The translations under genes were made by a program, and so were the position numbers. The notes beneath the pieces were generated by a model. That model was not told the origin of the DNA, searched no databases, and saw only the letters and a list, made by a program, of their open reading frames with translations. This document shows, in pieces, positions 36,108 to 45,214 of a stretch of DNA of 64,000 bases (position 1 is its first letter; each line of letters starts with the position of its first letter). The DNA is taken from assembly GCA_022652545.1 (NCBI GenBank), contig JALCRM010000002.1:1-64000 (forward strand). Direction: 5' to 3'. This DNA comes from Lachnospiraceae bacterium (GTDB lineage: Bacteria; Bacillota; Clostridia; Lachnospirales; Lachnospiraceae).

Positions 36108-37009
36108 CAAGGAGGACTTCGGGTATTGTACTGGCGATCAGCGGCGGTACCTGCTGGGGACTTTCAGGCGCCATGGGACAATACCTGTTTACAAGAGAGG
36201 CGATGGACAGCCGCTGGCTCGTGCCGATCAGGCTTGGGCTGGCAGGCTGTCTGCTTTTTGTATACTGCCTGTTTCGCTACGGGCGGAAGACTTTCGAGCC
36301 GCTGCGTCTTGGCAGGGACAGGCGCGAACTGCTGATCTATGGCATTCCAGGGGTCAGCCTATGCCAGTTTCTGTACTTTCTTACGATCCAGCAGGCGGGT
36401 GCCGGAGTCGGCACGATCCTGCAGGATCTTTCGCCGGTACTGATCCTGCTGTACACCTGCAGAAAAGAAAAGCGTCGGGCGGGTCTGCGTGAGGTCATCT
36501 GTGTACTGCTGGCTTTCTTCGGCGTATCGCTGATCACGACACACGGCACTTTCGGGGCTCTGGCTGTACCTCTGGGGGCGCTCGCGACCGGCATATTGAG
36601 CGCCGTCTGCGTTACGGTCTACAATGTGGAGCCCGAAAGACTGCTCACAAAATACCCGGTCGTCATGCTCCAGGCCTATGCTTTTCTGATGGGAGGGGCG
36701 CTTCTCGGACTGCTGTTCCATCCCTGGACCTGGGGGTATATTCCTGACAGCCGCGGATATTTCGGCATAGCTTTCGTGGTACTGGTCGGAAATGTGCTCG
36801 CCTTTACAGCCTATATGTCGGGCGTGAGCAGGATCGGCCCTGAAAAGGCCATCCTCTACGGATTTGCCGAACCGGTCACCGCCGCGATCATCGGGACAGT
36901 GCTGCTCGGCAGCAGGTTCACCATATGGGACGGCATAGGCTTTGCGGCGATCTTTATGATGATGTTTCTGATTTCCTGTCAGCCGAAGTCTGCACAAGGC
37001 GGACGGTAA
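36104..37009 (+). CDS. EamA/DMT-family transporter
   Basis: A 301-residue ten-span drug/metabolite transporter with two EamA repeats (GGTCWGLSGAMGQYLFTR at the start; SGVSRIGPEKAILYGFAEPVTAAIIGTVLLGSRF at the end). It starts with TTG at 36104, overlapping the thioesterase TGA (TTGA), with ggaggg just upstream. Many members export amino acids or metabolites. Its 3' end overlaps the convergent glycosyltransferase gene by 56 bp. Confidence 0.88.
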   Translation: MTRRTSGIVLAISGGTCWGLSGAMGQYLFTREAMDSRWLVPIRLGLAGCLLFVYCLFRYGRKTFEPLRLGRDRRELLIYGIPGVSLCQFLYFLTIQQAGAGVGTILQDLSPVLILLYTCRKEKRRAGLREVICVLLAFFGVSLITTHGTFGALAVPLGALATGILSAVCVTVYNVEPERLLTKYPVVMLQAYAFLMGGALLGLLFHPWTWGYIPDSRGYFGIAFVVLVGNVLAFTAYMSGVSRIGPEKAILYGFAEPVTAAIIGTVLLGSRFTIWDGIGFAAIFMMMFLISCQPKSAQGGR

Positions 37010-38162
37010 ACCATACATAGGCTGCAAAATAAACGGCAGACGCGATGAAAAAGAGTTCGTCGGAAATATCATAGGAAAACAAGTAATAGCCGTAGTGGAG
37101 AAGGGAACAGCAGACCGCTGCGGCTGCGGCCGGGATCAGGGCAGGCTGGAGGCAGCAGGAAATTACGAGCAGCGCCTCTGGCAGGTAGCCGTAGCGCTCG
37201 TGCATGGACGGGAGAAACATGACGCATGTCCAGGCAGTCCAGGCAGCAGTCGGAAGAAACAGCGTCGGCGAGGAGGCCTGTTTTGACGGGATGCGCAGCA
37301 GGCGGAACAGGCCGCAGCCCAGCAGCACGACGGTGAGCATTTCAGCAGGACCGGACAGGATCTTATAGCTGTCATCCGGACAGACCAGAACCCAGAAACT
37401 TTGGAAATTCAGGTACATATAGGGATAGACGCCGGCCTGGTCCGCATAAATGGTGATCGGGTCGGCCAGACTGCGCCCGCAGAGGAACGCGGGAATGGAA
37501 AGGATATACTGCACGGCCGGCAGCCACAGAAAGTTCAGAAGGCTGAAACGGCGGTCCGCTGCCCAGCGGTAGAGAAAGAAAGGCAGAATGAACACTGCCT
37601 GCAGCTTGAATGCAAAAGCGATGCCGAGCATGATGAAAGCAGCGCGGAACCGGTCTTCATAAAGGAACAGCAGCGCGAGCAGGATGAAAGCGGAAAAAAT
37701 AGCGTCGCACTGCGCCCATTGCGCCGAATTCATGATGACGGTGGGCAGGAACAGGAGCGAGCAGTAGGCCGCGATCCCCGCAGCCATACGCTTATCGTAC
37801 TCCAGATGGGCAGAGAGCCCGAAGACCAGCTTCCCCGAGGCTGCGGCCATGATGAAATCGCAGATGCAGGATATGATCTTGTAGGCGTAGAGAGGCTTGA
37901 TCGGAAGCAGCGTCAGGATCCAGATCATCGTCTGGTAGGGAATGTTGTAATTGCCGACAGCTGTTGCCAGGGCTTCGCGGCCGGACAGGGAACGTATTTT
38001 CTCATACCACGGCAGCAGATAGATATTGTAGTCCCGGGAAGTGAAGTCAAAGAGACCGATCCTGACGACTACCGCCAGCACACTCATGACGACTGCAAAA
38101 AGGAGAAAGAGATTCTTCTGTATGCAGTCCAGCAATCTTTTTTCCACAGCTGTTATTTTCAT
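36954..38162 (-). CDS. multi-span mannosyltransferase-like protein (COG5542/Gpi18-related)
   Basis: 402 residues with about ten membrane spans. SAQWAQCDAIFSAFILLALL and AFAFKLQAVFILPFFLYRW are hallmarks of this bacterial GT-C family related to eukaryotic Gpi18. LPSMHERYGYLPEALLV is also typical. Probably transfers a lipid-linked sugar at the membrane; acceptor unknown. The ATG at 38162 (ggaagg site) is used rather than the track start, which adds 94 unlikely residues. The tail overlaps the convergent EamA gene. Confidence 0.85.
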   Translation of the reverse strand: MKITAVEKRLLDCIQKNLFLLFAVVMSVLAVVVRIGLFDFTSRDYNIYLLPWYEKIRSLSGREALATAVGNYNIPYQTMIWILTLLPIKPLYAYKIISCICDFIMAAASGKLVFGLSAHLEYDKRMAAGIAAYCSLLFLPTVIMNSAQWAQCDAIFSAFILLALLFLYEDRFRAAFIMLGIAFAFKLQAVFILPFFLYRWAADRRFSLLNFLWLPAVQYILSIPAFLCGRSLADPITIYADQAGVYPYMYLNFQSFWVLVCPDDSYKILSGPAEMLTVVLLGCGLFRLLRIPSKQASSPTLFLPTAAWTAWTCVMFLPSMHERYGYLPEALLVISCCLQPALIPAAAAAVCCSLLHYGYYLFSYDISDELFFIASAVYFAAYVWFTVRLVQTSADRKSETSS

Positions 38163-38166
38163 TCCG

Positions 38167-38195
38167 TTTACCTTCCATGTTTCTTGTATTATAAT
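38167..38195 (+). promoter_or_regulatory. candidate sigma-A promoter of mscL
   Basis: TTTACC, 17 bp, TATAAT, ~70 bp before the mscL start. TATTATAATA is palindromic, so the same -10 could serve the divergent mannosyltransferase gene. Confidence 0.5.
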
Positions 38196-38264
38196 ACTTA
38201 ATAGTGTTTTTTGCGGGATATTCAGCGGATTTAGCGCGGTTTTCAGGCTGCGGAGGTATTGGGA

Positions 38265-38672
38265 ATGAAAGGATTCTTTAAAGAATTCAGAGAATTTGCC
38301 CTGAAGGGCAATGTGATGGATATGGCGATCGGCGTCATCATCGGCGCAGCGTTCCAGAATATCATCAAAGCGCTGACGGACAATATCATCAGCCCGCTTC
38401 TGGGCCTCATTTTCCAGATGGATTTCAGCAGTGTGGTCATCCATCTCACACCGACGGTGGATCTCGGGATAGGCGCCTTTATTTCAGCGATCATCAATTT
38501 CTTTCTCATGGCTCTTGTACTGTTCCTTATTGTAAAAGCGATCAATAAGATCCAGGAGCAGGCCGAAGCACTGGAAAAGAAAGATGCTCCGGCGGCGGAG
38601 GAGGCTCCGGCTGCACCGACGTCCGAGGAACTTCTCACCCAGATCCTGGCGGAACTGAAAGACCGGAAATGA
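38265..38672 (+). CDS. mscL: large-conductance mechanosensitive channel
   Basis: 135 residues; releases solutes on sudden osmotic downshock. N-terminal amphipathic helix MKGFFKEFREFALKGNVMDMAIGVIIGAAF, pore helix, periplasmic loop with TPTVDLGIGAFI, second span INFFLMALVLFLIVKAIN and a charged C-terminal helix. The Ala/Pro-rich linker (APAAEEAPAAPT) before that helix is longer than in E. coli. cggagg lies 8 bp before ATG 38265. Confidence 0.95.
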   Translation: MKGFFKEFREFALKGNVMDMAIGVIIGAAFQNIIKALTDNIISPLLGLIFQMDFSSVVIHLTPTVDLGIGAFISAIINFFLMALVLFLIVKAINKIQEQAEALEKKDAPAAEEAPAAPTSEELLTQILAELKDRK

Positions 38673-38775
38673 TTTTATTGCGGAGAAGAAAAATGATCCG
38701 GTGCGGAATGCCGGTGAAAGTATAGACAGAAAAACAACACTACTGAAGCAGTAAAAACTTGAGGAGGGTCGGAAT

Positions 38776-39198
38776 ATGAAGTGTCCTAATTGTGGTTATG
38801 AGAATCCGGAAGGTGCCAATAACTGTGCGCAGTGCGGTGCACCGCTCGCGCCTGCGGCAGGTCAGCAGTTCCAGCAGAGTCAGGCACAGCAGACGCAGCA
38901 GAGTCAGCCCCAGCAGCCGCATTACACGCAGGCAGCATTCGATCCCAATACGATCCCGGAAGAGTACAAGCCGATCAGCATGTGGGGATATTTCGGCTAT
39001 GAGCTCCTTTTCTCCATCCCGATCGTAGGCTTTATTCTTCTGATTGTCTTTTCGGTCGGCGGCACCAGGAACAACAATCTTAAAAACTTTGCGCGTTCTT
39101 ATTTCTGCTTCCTGATCATTGCAGTGGTCATTGCCATCATTATCATTGCAGCAGGTGCAGGTGCAGGCATCGCGGAGTCGTTCAGCAATATGCGCTGA
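38776..39198 (+). CDS. zinc-ribbon membrane protein
   Basis: 140 residues. An N-terminal zinc ribbon (CPNCGYENPEGANNCAQCG), a Gln/Ser-rich spacer (~30-55), then two hydrophobic spans (ELLFSIPIVGFILLIVFSVGG and SYFCFLIIAVVIAIIIIAAG). Function unknown; such proteins are common single genes in Lachnospiraceae. gaggagg precedes the ATG. Confidence 0.85.
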   Translation: MKCPNCGYENPEGANNCAQCGAPLAPAAGQQFQQSQAQQTQQSQPQQPHYTQAAFDPNTIPEEYKPISMWGYFGYELLFSIPIVGFILLIVFSVGGTRNNNLKNFARSYFCFLIIAVVIAIIIIAAGAGAGIAESFSNMR

Positions 39199-39258
39199 TC
39201 CGTGGGAAGTACGATTTTTCTGCCGCGTACATGCACACGGCAGAAAATAAAGAGCAAT

Positions 39259-39303
39259 AAAAAAGAGGCACAGCCGCTGTTGAAGGCTGTGCCTCTTTTT
39301 TTT
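39259..39303. terminator. bidirectional terminator
   Basis: AAAAAAGAGGCACAGCC and GGCTGTGCCTCTTTTTT form a perfect stem with A/T runs on both sides, between the convergent zinc-ribbon gene and galK (overlapping the galK stop by a base or two). Confidence 0.9.
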
Positions 39304-40546
39304 ACTGTACTTCCACGGCACCGGTCTGTCGGATGCCCATGACATATATATTCTTTTCACCGGCGAAGGGAGTCATGTACTTTACGAAGCCGGCTGTCTC
39401 CTTCTTGGGAAGCACGCACATCACGACGCCGGCGAATCCGCCGCCGTGGATGCGGCAGACGCCGGAGCCGATCTTCTTCATATAGATCTCCGCCAGCGCC
39501 AGTGTGAGCGGAATCGACTGCTCCTTCGGGTCGCGGGCGATATAGCAGTTCTGCAGCCATTTCCAGGAGGAATTCCCGGATTCGCGGATGATGCCGGGAA
39601 TCCGGTCCGCATGGCCTTCCCTGAGTGCGGCGGCTGCTTCGTCCACGCGCTTGCACTCTTCGAAATAGTGGAGCGCGCGCAGAATGGCACGGTCATTTCC
39701 GAGGGCAGAACGGATCTCCGGGAGCCTTGCCAGCAGTGTTTCCTCGCTGGTTTCACAAAGGTTCCCGACTCCCAGCAGCGCTGCCACCTCGCGCATTTCG
39801 TTCGGTACGGAAGAGTACTCTGCGCTGAGATCCGCATGGCCTTTTCCGGTATTGACGATGATCAGGTCGTAGCCCAGGCTGTCAAAGGAAAAGTCCACCT
39901 TCTCGAATTTCACGCCGTCGGAGAAATCCAGCAGGATCGTGCCGCCCACGGCGCAGGCCATCTGGTCCATGAGGCCGGAGGCTTTGTCCCAGAAATGATT
40001 TTCGGCGTACTGGCCCATCCGTGCATAGTGGGCGCAGTCGATCGTGCCGTTGTTGTAGAAACTGTTCAGGATCGTGCAGATCAGCATTTCAAAGGAAGCG
40101 GATGAACTGACGCCGGCAGAGCTGATCACCTGCGTGGATACGCAGGCGTCGAAGCCGCCGATCCGGAAACCGAACTCCAGGGCTGCCTTGCAGATGCCTG
40201 CGACGAGAGAAGTACTGTCCGTTCTGTGAGGGACGGAGTCGAGCGCGTTTGTATCGACGATGATCGCGTTGTCATAGCCGCTGCTGTAGATGGTGATCAC
40301 GCCGTCTGTGTTCGGACGGGCGGCAGCGATCGTATCCATCGTGATGCTCGCAGCAAGGATCTTACCGCCGTTGTGGTCGGTGTGGTTGCCGATGATCTCA
40401 GTGCGTCCGGGCGCGGAAAAACAGGATGCGCAGTTTCCGCCGAATTTTTCACCGAAGGTCGCGGAAAGGCTTTCGAAACGATCTGCAGCCTCCGCAGCTT
40501 TGTCGCCGTAGATCTTTTTCAGAGCTTCCTCAGAAGGCATAGCCAT
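39302..40546 (-). CDS. galK: galactokinase
   Basis: 414 residues of the GHMP kinase family; phosphorylates galactose at C1. GRTEIIGNHTDHNGG (substrate motif), VISSAGVSSSASFEM (ATP-binding loop, slightly diverged from GLSSSA) and GGGFAGVVMCVLP (motif 3) are all present. The start at 40546 has aaggag at 6 bp; the track start is 14 codons earlier. No galT or galE is adjacent. It lies downstream of the aldo/keto reductase with a 124-bp gap. Confidence 0.94.
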   Translation of the reverse strand: MAMPSEEALKKIYGDKAAEAADRFESLSATFGEKFGGNCASCFSAPGRTEIIGNHTDHNGGKILAASITMDTIAAARPNTDGVITIYSSGYDNAIIVDTNALDSVPHRTDSTSLVAGICKAALEFGFRIGGFDACVSTQVISSAGVSSSASFEMLICTILNSFYNNGTIDCAHYARMGQYAENHFWDKASGLMDQMACAVGGTILLDFSDGVKFEKVDFSFDSLGYDLIIVNTGKGHADLSAEYSSVPNEMREVAALLGVGNLCETSEETLLARLPEIRSALGNDRAILRALHYFEECKRVDEAAAALREGHADRIPGIIRESGNSSWKWLQNCYIARDPKEQSIPLTLALAEIYMKKIGSGVCRIHGGGFAGVVMCVLPKKETAGFVKYMTPFAGEKNIYVMGIRQTGAVEVQ

Positions 40547-40670
40547 TTTTATCTCCTTTTCGGGCAAAACATGTTGCAGCCCGTACATTGTTTTGACAGA
40601 TCCATTTTACTCTGTGACACCCGGAAGACAGGCCGATGTTCGTGCAGATAAATTGCATTTCTGACCTGTT

Positions 40671-41819
40671 TCAAAGCCCGAAGACAGAGGCGGCCTTTTT
40701 CATGTTGCTGCGGACGGGCACTTCAAACGGACAGCGTGTCTCACAGGCGCCGCACTGCACGCATTCCGACGCGTGGTGCGGAAGCAGCGCGTAGTGTTCC
40801 CGGACGGTTTCCGGGACTGCCTCATGCGCTGCGGCAAGGCTGAGAAATTTCGTGACATTCGCGACGTCGATGCCTGCAGGGCAGGGTGCACAGTGGCCGC
40901 AGTACATACAGTGCCCCTTCCAGCTGATCTTCGGGAAGGAAGCCAGCGCCGAAGCATAGTCTTTTTCGTCTTCTCCCGCCTCTTCGTAAGCCAGGCAGTC
41001 CTGCAGCTCCGGGGCGGTTCTCGCACCGGCCATGACAGATGCCACGGCAGGGCGCGTGAGGGCGTAATGCAGGCACTGGAGGGATGTGAGTGCCGCACCG
41101 GCAGGAGACTGGTCCGCGGAAAGCAGGTCGCCGCCTCCGAATGCCTTCATGACCGTGATCCCGACTCCGAGACGCTGACAGGTCTCATACAGTTCGCTGC
41201 GCTGCGGATCCATGTTGAGCAGGGGCTTTTCATAGGCCTCGTCTGCCCAGAGCTTTTCCACATCCTCGCCGGCAGGCTGCAGGTCGTAGCAGGGGTTCAC
41301 GGAAAACATCAGCACGTTCAGGGCACCGCTTTGTACGGCCGCAAGTGCGACTTCCGGATTGTGGCTGGACATGCCGACAGCTTCTATGACGCCGTGCTTT
41401 TTCAGCTCCTGTGCATACTGCAGAACGCCGTTTCTGCGGATCGTCTCCCAGTCATCGAGCGAATCGCAGTAATGGATCATGCCGATCTCGAAGTGGTCGG
41501 TCCCGAGCCTGCGCAGTTCGTCGCTGAAGCCCTCGCGCACTTCGGACAGTTTCCGGGTCCGCTTATACTGTCCGTCTTTCCATACCGAGCACAGATGGGC
41601 CTGCAGTATAAAGTGTTCCCGGCGGCCTTTCAGCGCAGTGCCGAGGGCGGAGCGGAAGCCGGGATCCGGCGCGTACATGTCGATGATGTTCGCGCCGCCG
41701 CTTTCCATGATATCCAGAAAGGAAGAAACTTCGGACTGTGTTTTGCCAAGGAACCCCTCACAGCCCATCCCGATCTCCGAGACGCGCAGACCGGTATTTC
41801 CAAGATCGCGATAGTTCAT
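40671..41819 (-). CDS. aldo/keto reductase with C-terminal two-cluster ferredoxin domain
   Basis: 382 residues. The N-terminal barrel (MNYRDLGNTGLRVSEIGMG; IDMYAPDPG; IHYCD; GMSSHN) is an aldo/keto reductase. The C-terminal ~80 residues hold CMYCGHCAPCP and CVQCGACETRCP, two [4Fe-4S] motifs. This iron-sulfur AKR subgroup is common in anaerobes and may use ferredoxin or flavodoxin electrons; physiological substrate unknown. The canonical Tyr of the AKR tetrad reads as Tyr in 'DMYAPDPG'. aggagg precedes the ATG. Confidence 0.88.
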   Translation of the reverse strand: MNYRDLGNTGLRVSEIGMGCEGFLGKTQSEVSSFLDIMESGGANIIDMYAPDPGFRSALGTALKGRREHFILQAHLCSVWKDGQYKRTRKLSEVREGFSDELRRLGTDHFEIGMIHYCDSLDDWETIRRNGVLQYAQELKKHGVIEAVGMSSHNPEVALAAVQSGALNVLMFSVNPCYDLQPAGEDVEKLWADEAYEKPLLNMDPQRSELYETCQRLGVGITVMKAFGGGDLLSADQSPAGAALTSLQCLHYALTRPAVASVMAGARTAPELQDCLAYEEAGEDEKDYASALASFPKISWKGHCMYCGHCAPCPAGIDVANVTKFLSLAAAHEAVPETVREHYALLPHHASECVQCGACETRCPFEVPVRSNMKKAASVFGL

Positions 41820-41938
41820 CTGGTTTATGTCCTCCTGTGATTGTATTTTAGCAGGAAACAGATATACTGTGTGATGGATTTTCTGCAGATGTCACGCCGC
41901 GGCAGGAAACGGAAACTACTATCGGGGGATAACTGAAC

Positions 41939-43417
41939 ATGACAGAGGTCTCGGATGATCTGTATGAGGAATTGAAGGAAGACTGCCGTAAATACTATCC
42001 GCTCCATATGCCGGGGCACAAACGCAGGATCTCGCCGGCGGAAGGCTTTCCGGTCGAAATTGACACGACAGAGGTGGAGGGCACTGACAACCTGCACAAT
42101 GCGGAAGGGATCCTGAAGGCGGCCATGGAACGCACGGCGGCTCTGTACGGGGCTGCACATACCTGGTATCTTGTGAACGGCAGCACGGTGGGCAATCTTG
42201 CCGCCATCCGGGCAGCCGCGCCGCACGGCAGCGAGGTCATCGTGGCCCGCAACTGTCATAAATCCGTTTATCACGCAATAGAACTAGGCGGCCTGCGCGC
42301 GCATTACCTGGTGCCCGACACGGATGCGGCGTTCGGGATCTACGGCAGCGTGCCGCCCGAAAAGGTGCGGGAACAGCTTGTTAAACACCCGGATTCCCGC
42401 GCGGTCATCCTCACCAGCCCCACATATGAGGGCGTGGTCTCCGACATCGCTTCGATCGCCGAGATCTGCCACGCGGCAGGCGTACCGCTCATTGTGGACG
42501 AGGCGCACGGCGCGCATCTCGGACTGCCCTGCGCGGAGAAATACGGCTTCCCGAAGGGGGCGGTCATGGGCGGCGCGGACCTGGTGATCCAGAGCGCGCA
42601 CAAGGTCCTTCCGAGCTTCACGCAGACCGCCTGGCTGCACCAGAACGGCAGCCTCGTACGCCCCGATGAAGTGGAACGGCAGCTAGAGATCTTTGAGACG
42701 ACTTCTCCTTCCTATCCGATGCTGGTTTCCCTGGATTTCTGTACGACCCTTATGCGCGAGCACGGGGATGAACGTATGGCCGGCTGGCAGCGCATGCTGG
42801 AGGATTTCGATACCGCAGCGGCCGGTCTTCACAACCTGCGTACGCTCTGCCACGGCAGCGACAGGACAGGAAAAGGCGGCACCGGCGCACATCCTTCGTT
42901 TTTCGCCCACGATCCGGGGAAGATCGTTGTGAACGCAGCCGGTGCGGGCATGACCGGGCGGGAACTGGCCGATGTCCTCCGGGAAAAATATGCTTTCGAG
43001 ACAGAGATGAGCTGCGGCATGAACATGCTGGCCATGACCTCCAGCGCAGACGATCCGGCGCAGATCGCCCGCTTTGCAAAGGCGCTTCTCGAGATCGACG
43101 CTGCCTGCGAGAAACCGGCGCTCCGTACAGAGGCAGCCATTCTGCCGCCTCCCGGCTGGGCAGCATTCACGATCGCCGAGGCTCTCGAAAGGCCGTCCGG
43201 GATGGTGCCGGAAGAAAGGGCGGCCGGCAGGGTGCTGGCCGAGTATATCTGGGCATATCCGCCGGGAGTGCCGCTCGGCGCACCGGGGGAGATCGTAACG
43301 CCCGAGCTGCTGCATACGATCAGGATGCTGCTTGAAAGCGGTACCCGCGTCTACCACCGCGGCAGCGGTTATCCTGCGGGAGCGATTGACAAACAGGACT
43401 TCCGCTGTGTATCATAG
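41939..43417 (+). CDS. Orn/Lys/Arg decarboxylase family PLP enzyme
   Basis: A 492-residue fold-I PLP enzyme of the short (YaaO/SpeA-like) decarboxylase group. PLHMPGHKRR at the start is the family hallmark. The PLP Lys is in QSAHKVLPSFTQTAWLH and DEAHGAHLGLP precedes it. GVPLGAPGE near the end is conserved. Likely decarboxylates lysine or arginine for polyamines; the exact amino acid cannot be told. Starts behind cgggggata; the SCIFF gene follows after 52 bp. Confidence 0.9.
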   Translation: MTEVSDDLYEELKEDCRKYYPLHMPGHKRRISPAEGFPVEIDTTEVEGTDNLHNAEGILKAAMERTAALYGAAHTWYLVNGSTVGNLAAIRAAAPHGSEVIVARNCHKSVYHAIELGGLRAHYLVPDTDAAFGIYGSVPPEKVREQLVKHPDSRAVILTSPTYEGVVSDIASIAEICHAAGVPLIVDEAHGAHLGLPCAEKYGFPKGAVMGGADLVIQSAHKVLPSFTQTAWLHQNGSLVRPDEVERQLEIFETTSPSYPMLVSLDFCTTLMREHGDERMAGWQRMLEDFDTAAAGLHNLRTLCHGSDRTGKGGTGAHPSFFAHDPGKIVVNAAGAGMTGRELADVLREKYAFETEMSCGMNMLAMTSSADDPAQIARFAKALLEIDAACEKPALRTEAAILPPPGWAAFTIAEALERPSGMVPEERAAGRVLAEYIWAYPPGVPLGAPGEIVTPELLHTIRMLLESGTRVYHRGSGYPAGAIDKQDFRCVS

Positions 43418-43469
43418 GGTTGCTGCAAACAAAACACAGATTCAGATCATACGAAAGAGGGTAATTCCG

Positions 43470-43619
43470 ATGAAACATATTGAAACGCTCAATACACGTG
43501 ATATGGCTGAAAGCCTTGAGAACGGCGGCTGCGGCGAGTGCCAGACATCCTGCCAGAGTGCATGCAAGACCAGCTGCGGCATTGCAAACCAGAAGTGCGA
43601 GAAGGCCGACAAGAACTGA
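43470..43619 (+). CDS. scfA: SCIFF six-cysteine ranthipeptide precursor
   Basis: A 49-residue precursor too short for most gene callers. Leader MKHIETLNTRDMAESLENGG, then six Cys in a short core (CGECQTSCQSACKTSC..., last Cys in QKCEK). This matches the 'six cysteines in forty-five residues' peptide almost universal in Clostridia. The adjacent radical SAM enzyme installs thioether links between Cys sulfur and a backbone carbon. Role of the product is unknown. Start behind gaaagaggg. Confidence 0.95.
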   Translation: MKHIETLNTRDMAESLENGGCGECQTSCQSACKTSCGIANQKCEKADKN

Positions 43620-43671
43620 GCTGCAGCAGCAGGTCAGCGGGAAATCAGGAAATACGGAACGGCTAAACGCG

Positions 43672-43703
43672 GCCGGAACGCCGGAAGGCGCTCCGGCTTT
43701 TTC
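43672..43703 (+). terminator. stem-loop between SCIFF gene and maturase
   Basis: GCCGGA-AC-GCC-ggaa-GGC-GC-TCCGGC followed by TTTTTC. Likely lets the short peptide mRNA outnumber the maturase message. Confidence 0.75.
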
Positions 43704-43769
43704 ATATTATGAAGAAGGCCGGTATCGCAGGCCGCATATCACATTTCGGGCAAAGGCAGGGAATTTTTC

Positions 43770-45188
43770 ATGATACATCAGTATAAAATGAACGGATACA
43801 ATATTGTTTTGGACACCTACAGCGGCAGTGTGCACGTGGTCGACGATCTCGCCTACGATGCGATCGCGCTGCTCGACGCGGGCCGCAGCCCGGAGGAAGC
43901 AGGAGAGATACTGAGATCCGGGATCGCACAAAAGGCTGCGTCCGGCCATACGGAGGGCCTTCCGAAGGAGAGCGACGTGGACGACGTGCTCTCGGATATC
44001 GCGGAACTGACCGCGGCCGGAAAACTGTTTTCCAAAGATATTTTTGAGCCGCACGCCTTCGACTTCAAGAAACGGGGCACCGTGGTCAAGGCGCTGTGTC
44101 TGCATGTCGCGCACACCTGCAACCTGAGCTGTGCCTACTGTTTTGCCGCGCAGGGCAGATTTCACGGAAAGGCCGGCCTCATGAGCTTCGAGACCGGAAA
44201 GCGGGCCCTGGACTTTCTCGTGGAGAACTCCGGCACGAGGCACAATCTCGAGGTGGACTTTTTCGGGGGCGAACCCCTGATGAATTTCGGCGTCTGCAAG
44301 GAACTTGTGACCTATGCGCGTTCCATCGAAAAGGAACGGAACAAGAACTTCCGCTTCACGCTCACGACGAACGGGATAGGGATCACCGACGAAGTCATCG
44401 AATGGGCCAACCGCGAATGCTACAATGTCGTGCTCAGCCTGGACGGAAGGCAGGAGGTCAACGACCGCTTCCGCAAAGACATCGAGGGCAACGGCAGCTA
44501 CAGCCGTATCGTGCCGAATTTCCAGAAGTTCGTCAGGGCACGCGGCGACAGGAACTACTATATCCGCGGAACCTTCACACACTACAATCCGGACTTTACG
44601 AAGGATCTTTTCCACATGGCGGACGACCTGGGCTTCACACAGCTGTCCATGGAGCCTGTCGTGGCAAAACAGGGGGATCCCGTGGCACTCACGCCGGACG
44701 ATCTGAAGATCGTGTGCGAACAGTATGAGATCCTTGCAAAGGACATGCTGCGGCGCGAGAAAGAAGGCCATCCCATAACGTTCTACCATTACATGCTCGA
44801 TCTCACCGGCGGCCCGTGTGTCTACAAGCGCATTTCAGGGTGCGGCTCGGGTACGGAGTACATGGCTGTGACGCCGTGGGGCGACCTGTATCCGTGCCAC
44901 CAGTTCGTCGGCGATGAAAAGTATAAACTCGGCGATATCTGGCATGGTGTGACCAACACTGCGCTGCGTGATGAATTCAAGCTCTGCAATGTGTATGCGC
45001 GCCCGGACTGCGCGGATTGCTGGGCCAGGCTGTACTGCTCCGGAGGCTGCGCGGCGAACGCACTGCATGCGACCGGCGACATTCACGGCATTTACGAAGC
45101 AGGCTGCGAGGTCTTCCGCAAACGCATCGAGTGCGCGGTCATGATGAAGGCTGCCGAGGCGGAGATGGCAAAACATCCGGAGGCCTGA
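43770..45188 (+). CDS. scfB: SCIFF radical SAM maturase
   Basis: 472 residues. The N-terminal ~95 residues form a PqqD-like precursor-binding domain (RRE). The radical SAM motif CNLSCAYC binds the catalytic cluster with Cys 117, 121 and 124. The C-terminal SPASM region carries the auxiliary-cluster cysteines (GCGSGTEY, DLYPCHQF, CNVYARPDCADCWARLYCSGGC). Matches CteB-type enzymes that make thioether bonds in SCIFF peptides. The precursor gene lies 150 bp upstream. Confidence 0.95.
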   Translation: MIHQYKMNGYNIVLDTYSGSVHVVDDLAYDAIALLDAGRSPEEAGEILRSGIAQKAASGHTEGLPKESDVDDVLSDIAELTAAGKLFSKDIFEPHAFDFKKRGTVVKALCLHVAHTCNLSCAYCFAAQGRFHGKAGLMSFETGKRALDFLVENSGTRHNLEVDFFGGEPLMNFGVCKELVTYARSIEKERNKNFRFTLTTNGIGITDEVIEWANRECYNVVLSLDGRQEVNDRFRKDIEGNGSYSRIVPNFQKFVRARGDRNYYIRGTFTHYNPDFTKDLFHMADDLGFTQLSMEPVVAKQGDPVALTPDDLKIVCEQYEILAKDMLRREKEGHPITFYHYMLDLTGGPCVYKRISGCGSGTEYMAVTPWGDLYPCHQFVGDEKYKLGDIWHGVTNTALRDEFKLCNVYARPDCADCWARLYCSGGCAANALHATGDIHGIYEAGCEVFRKRIECAVMMKAAEAEMAKHPEA

Positions 45189-45214
45189 ACTTCCGGCACG
45201 GGAAAGAAGAAAAT

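Noticed and set aside
36954-37009. Overlap of convergent EamA and mannosyltransferase genes as a sign of a frameshift
   Set aside because: Both proteins run to plausible C-termini; a short convergent overlap without a shared terminator is acceptable.
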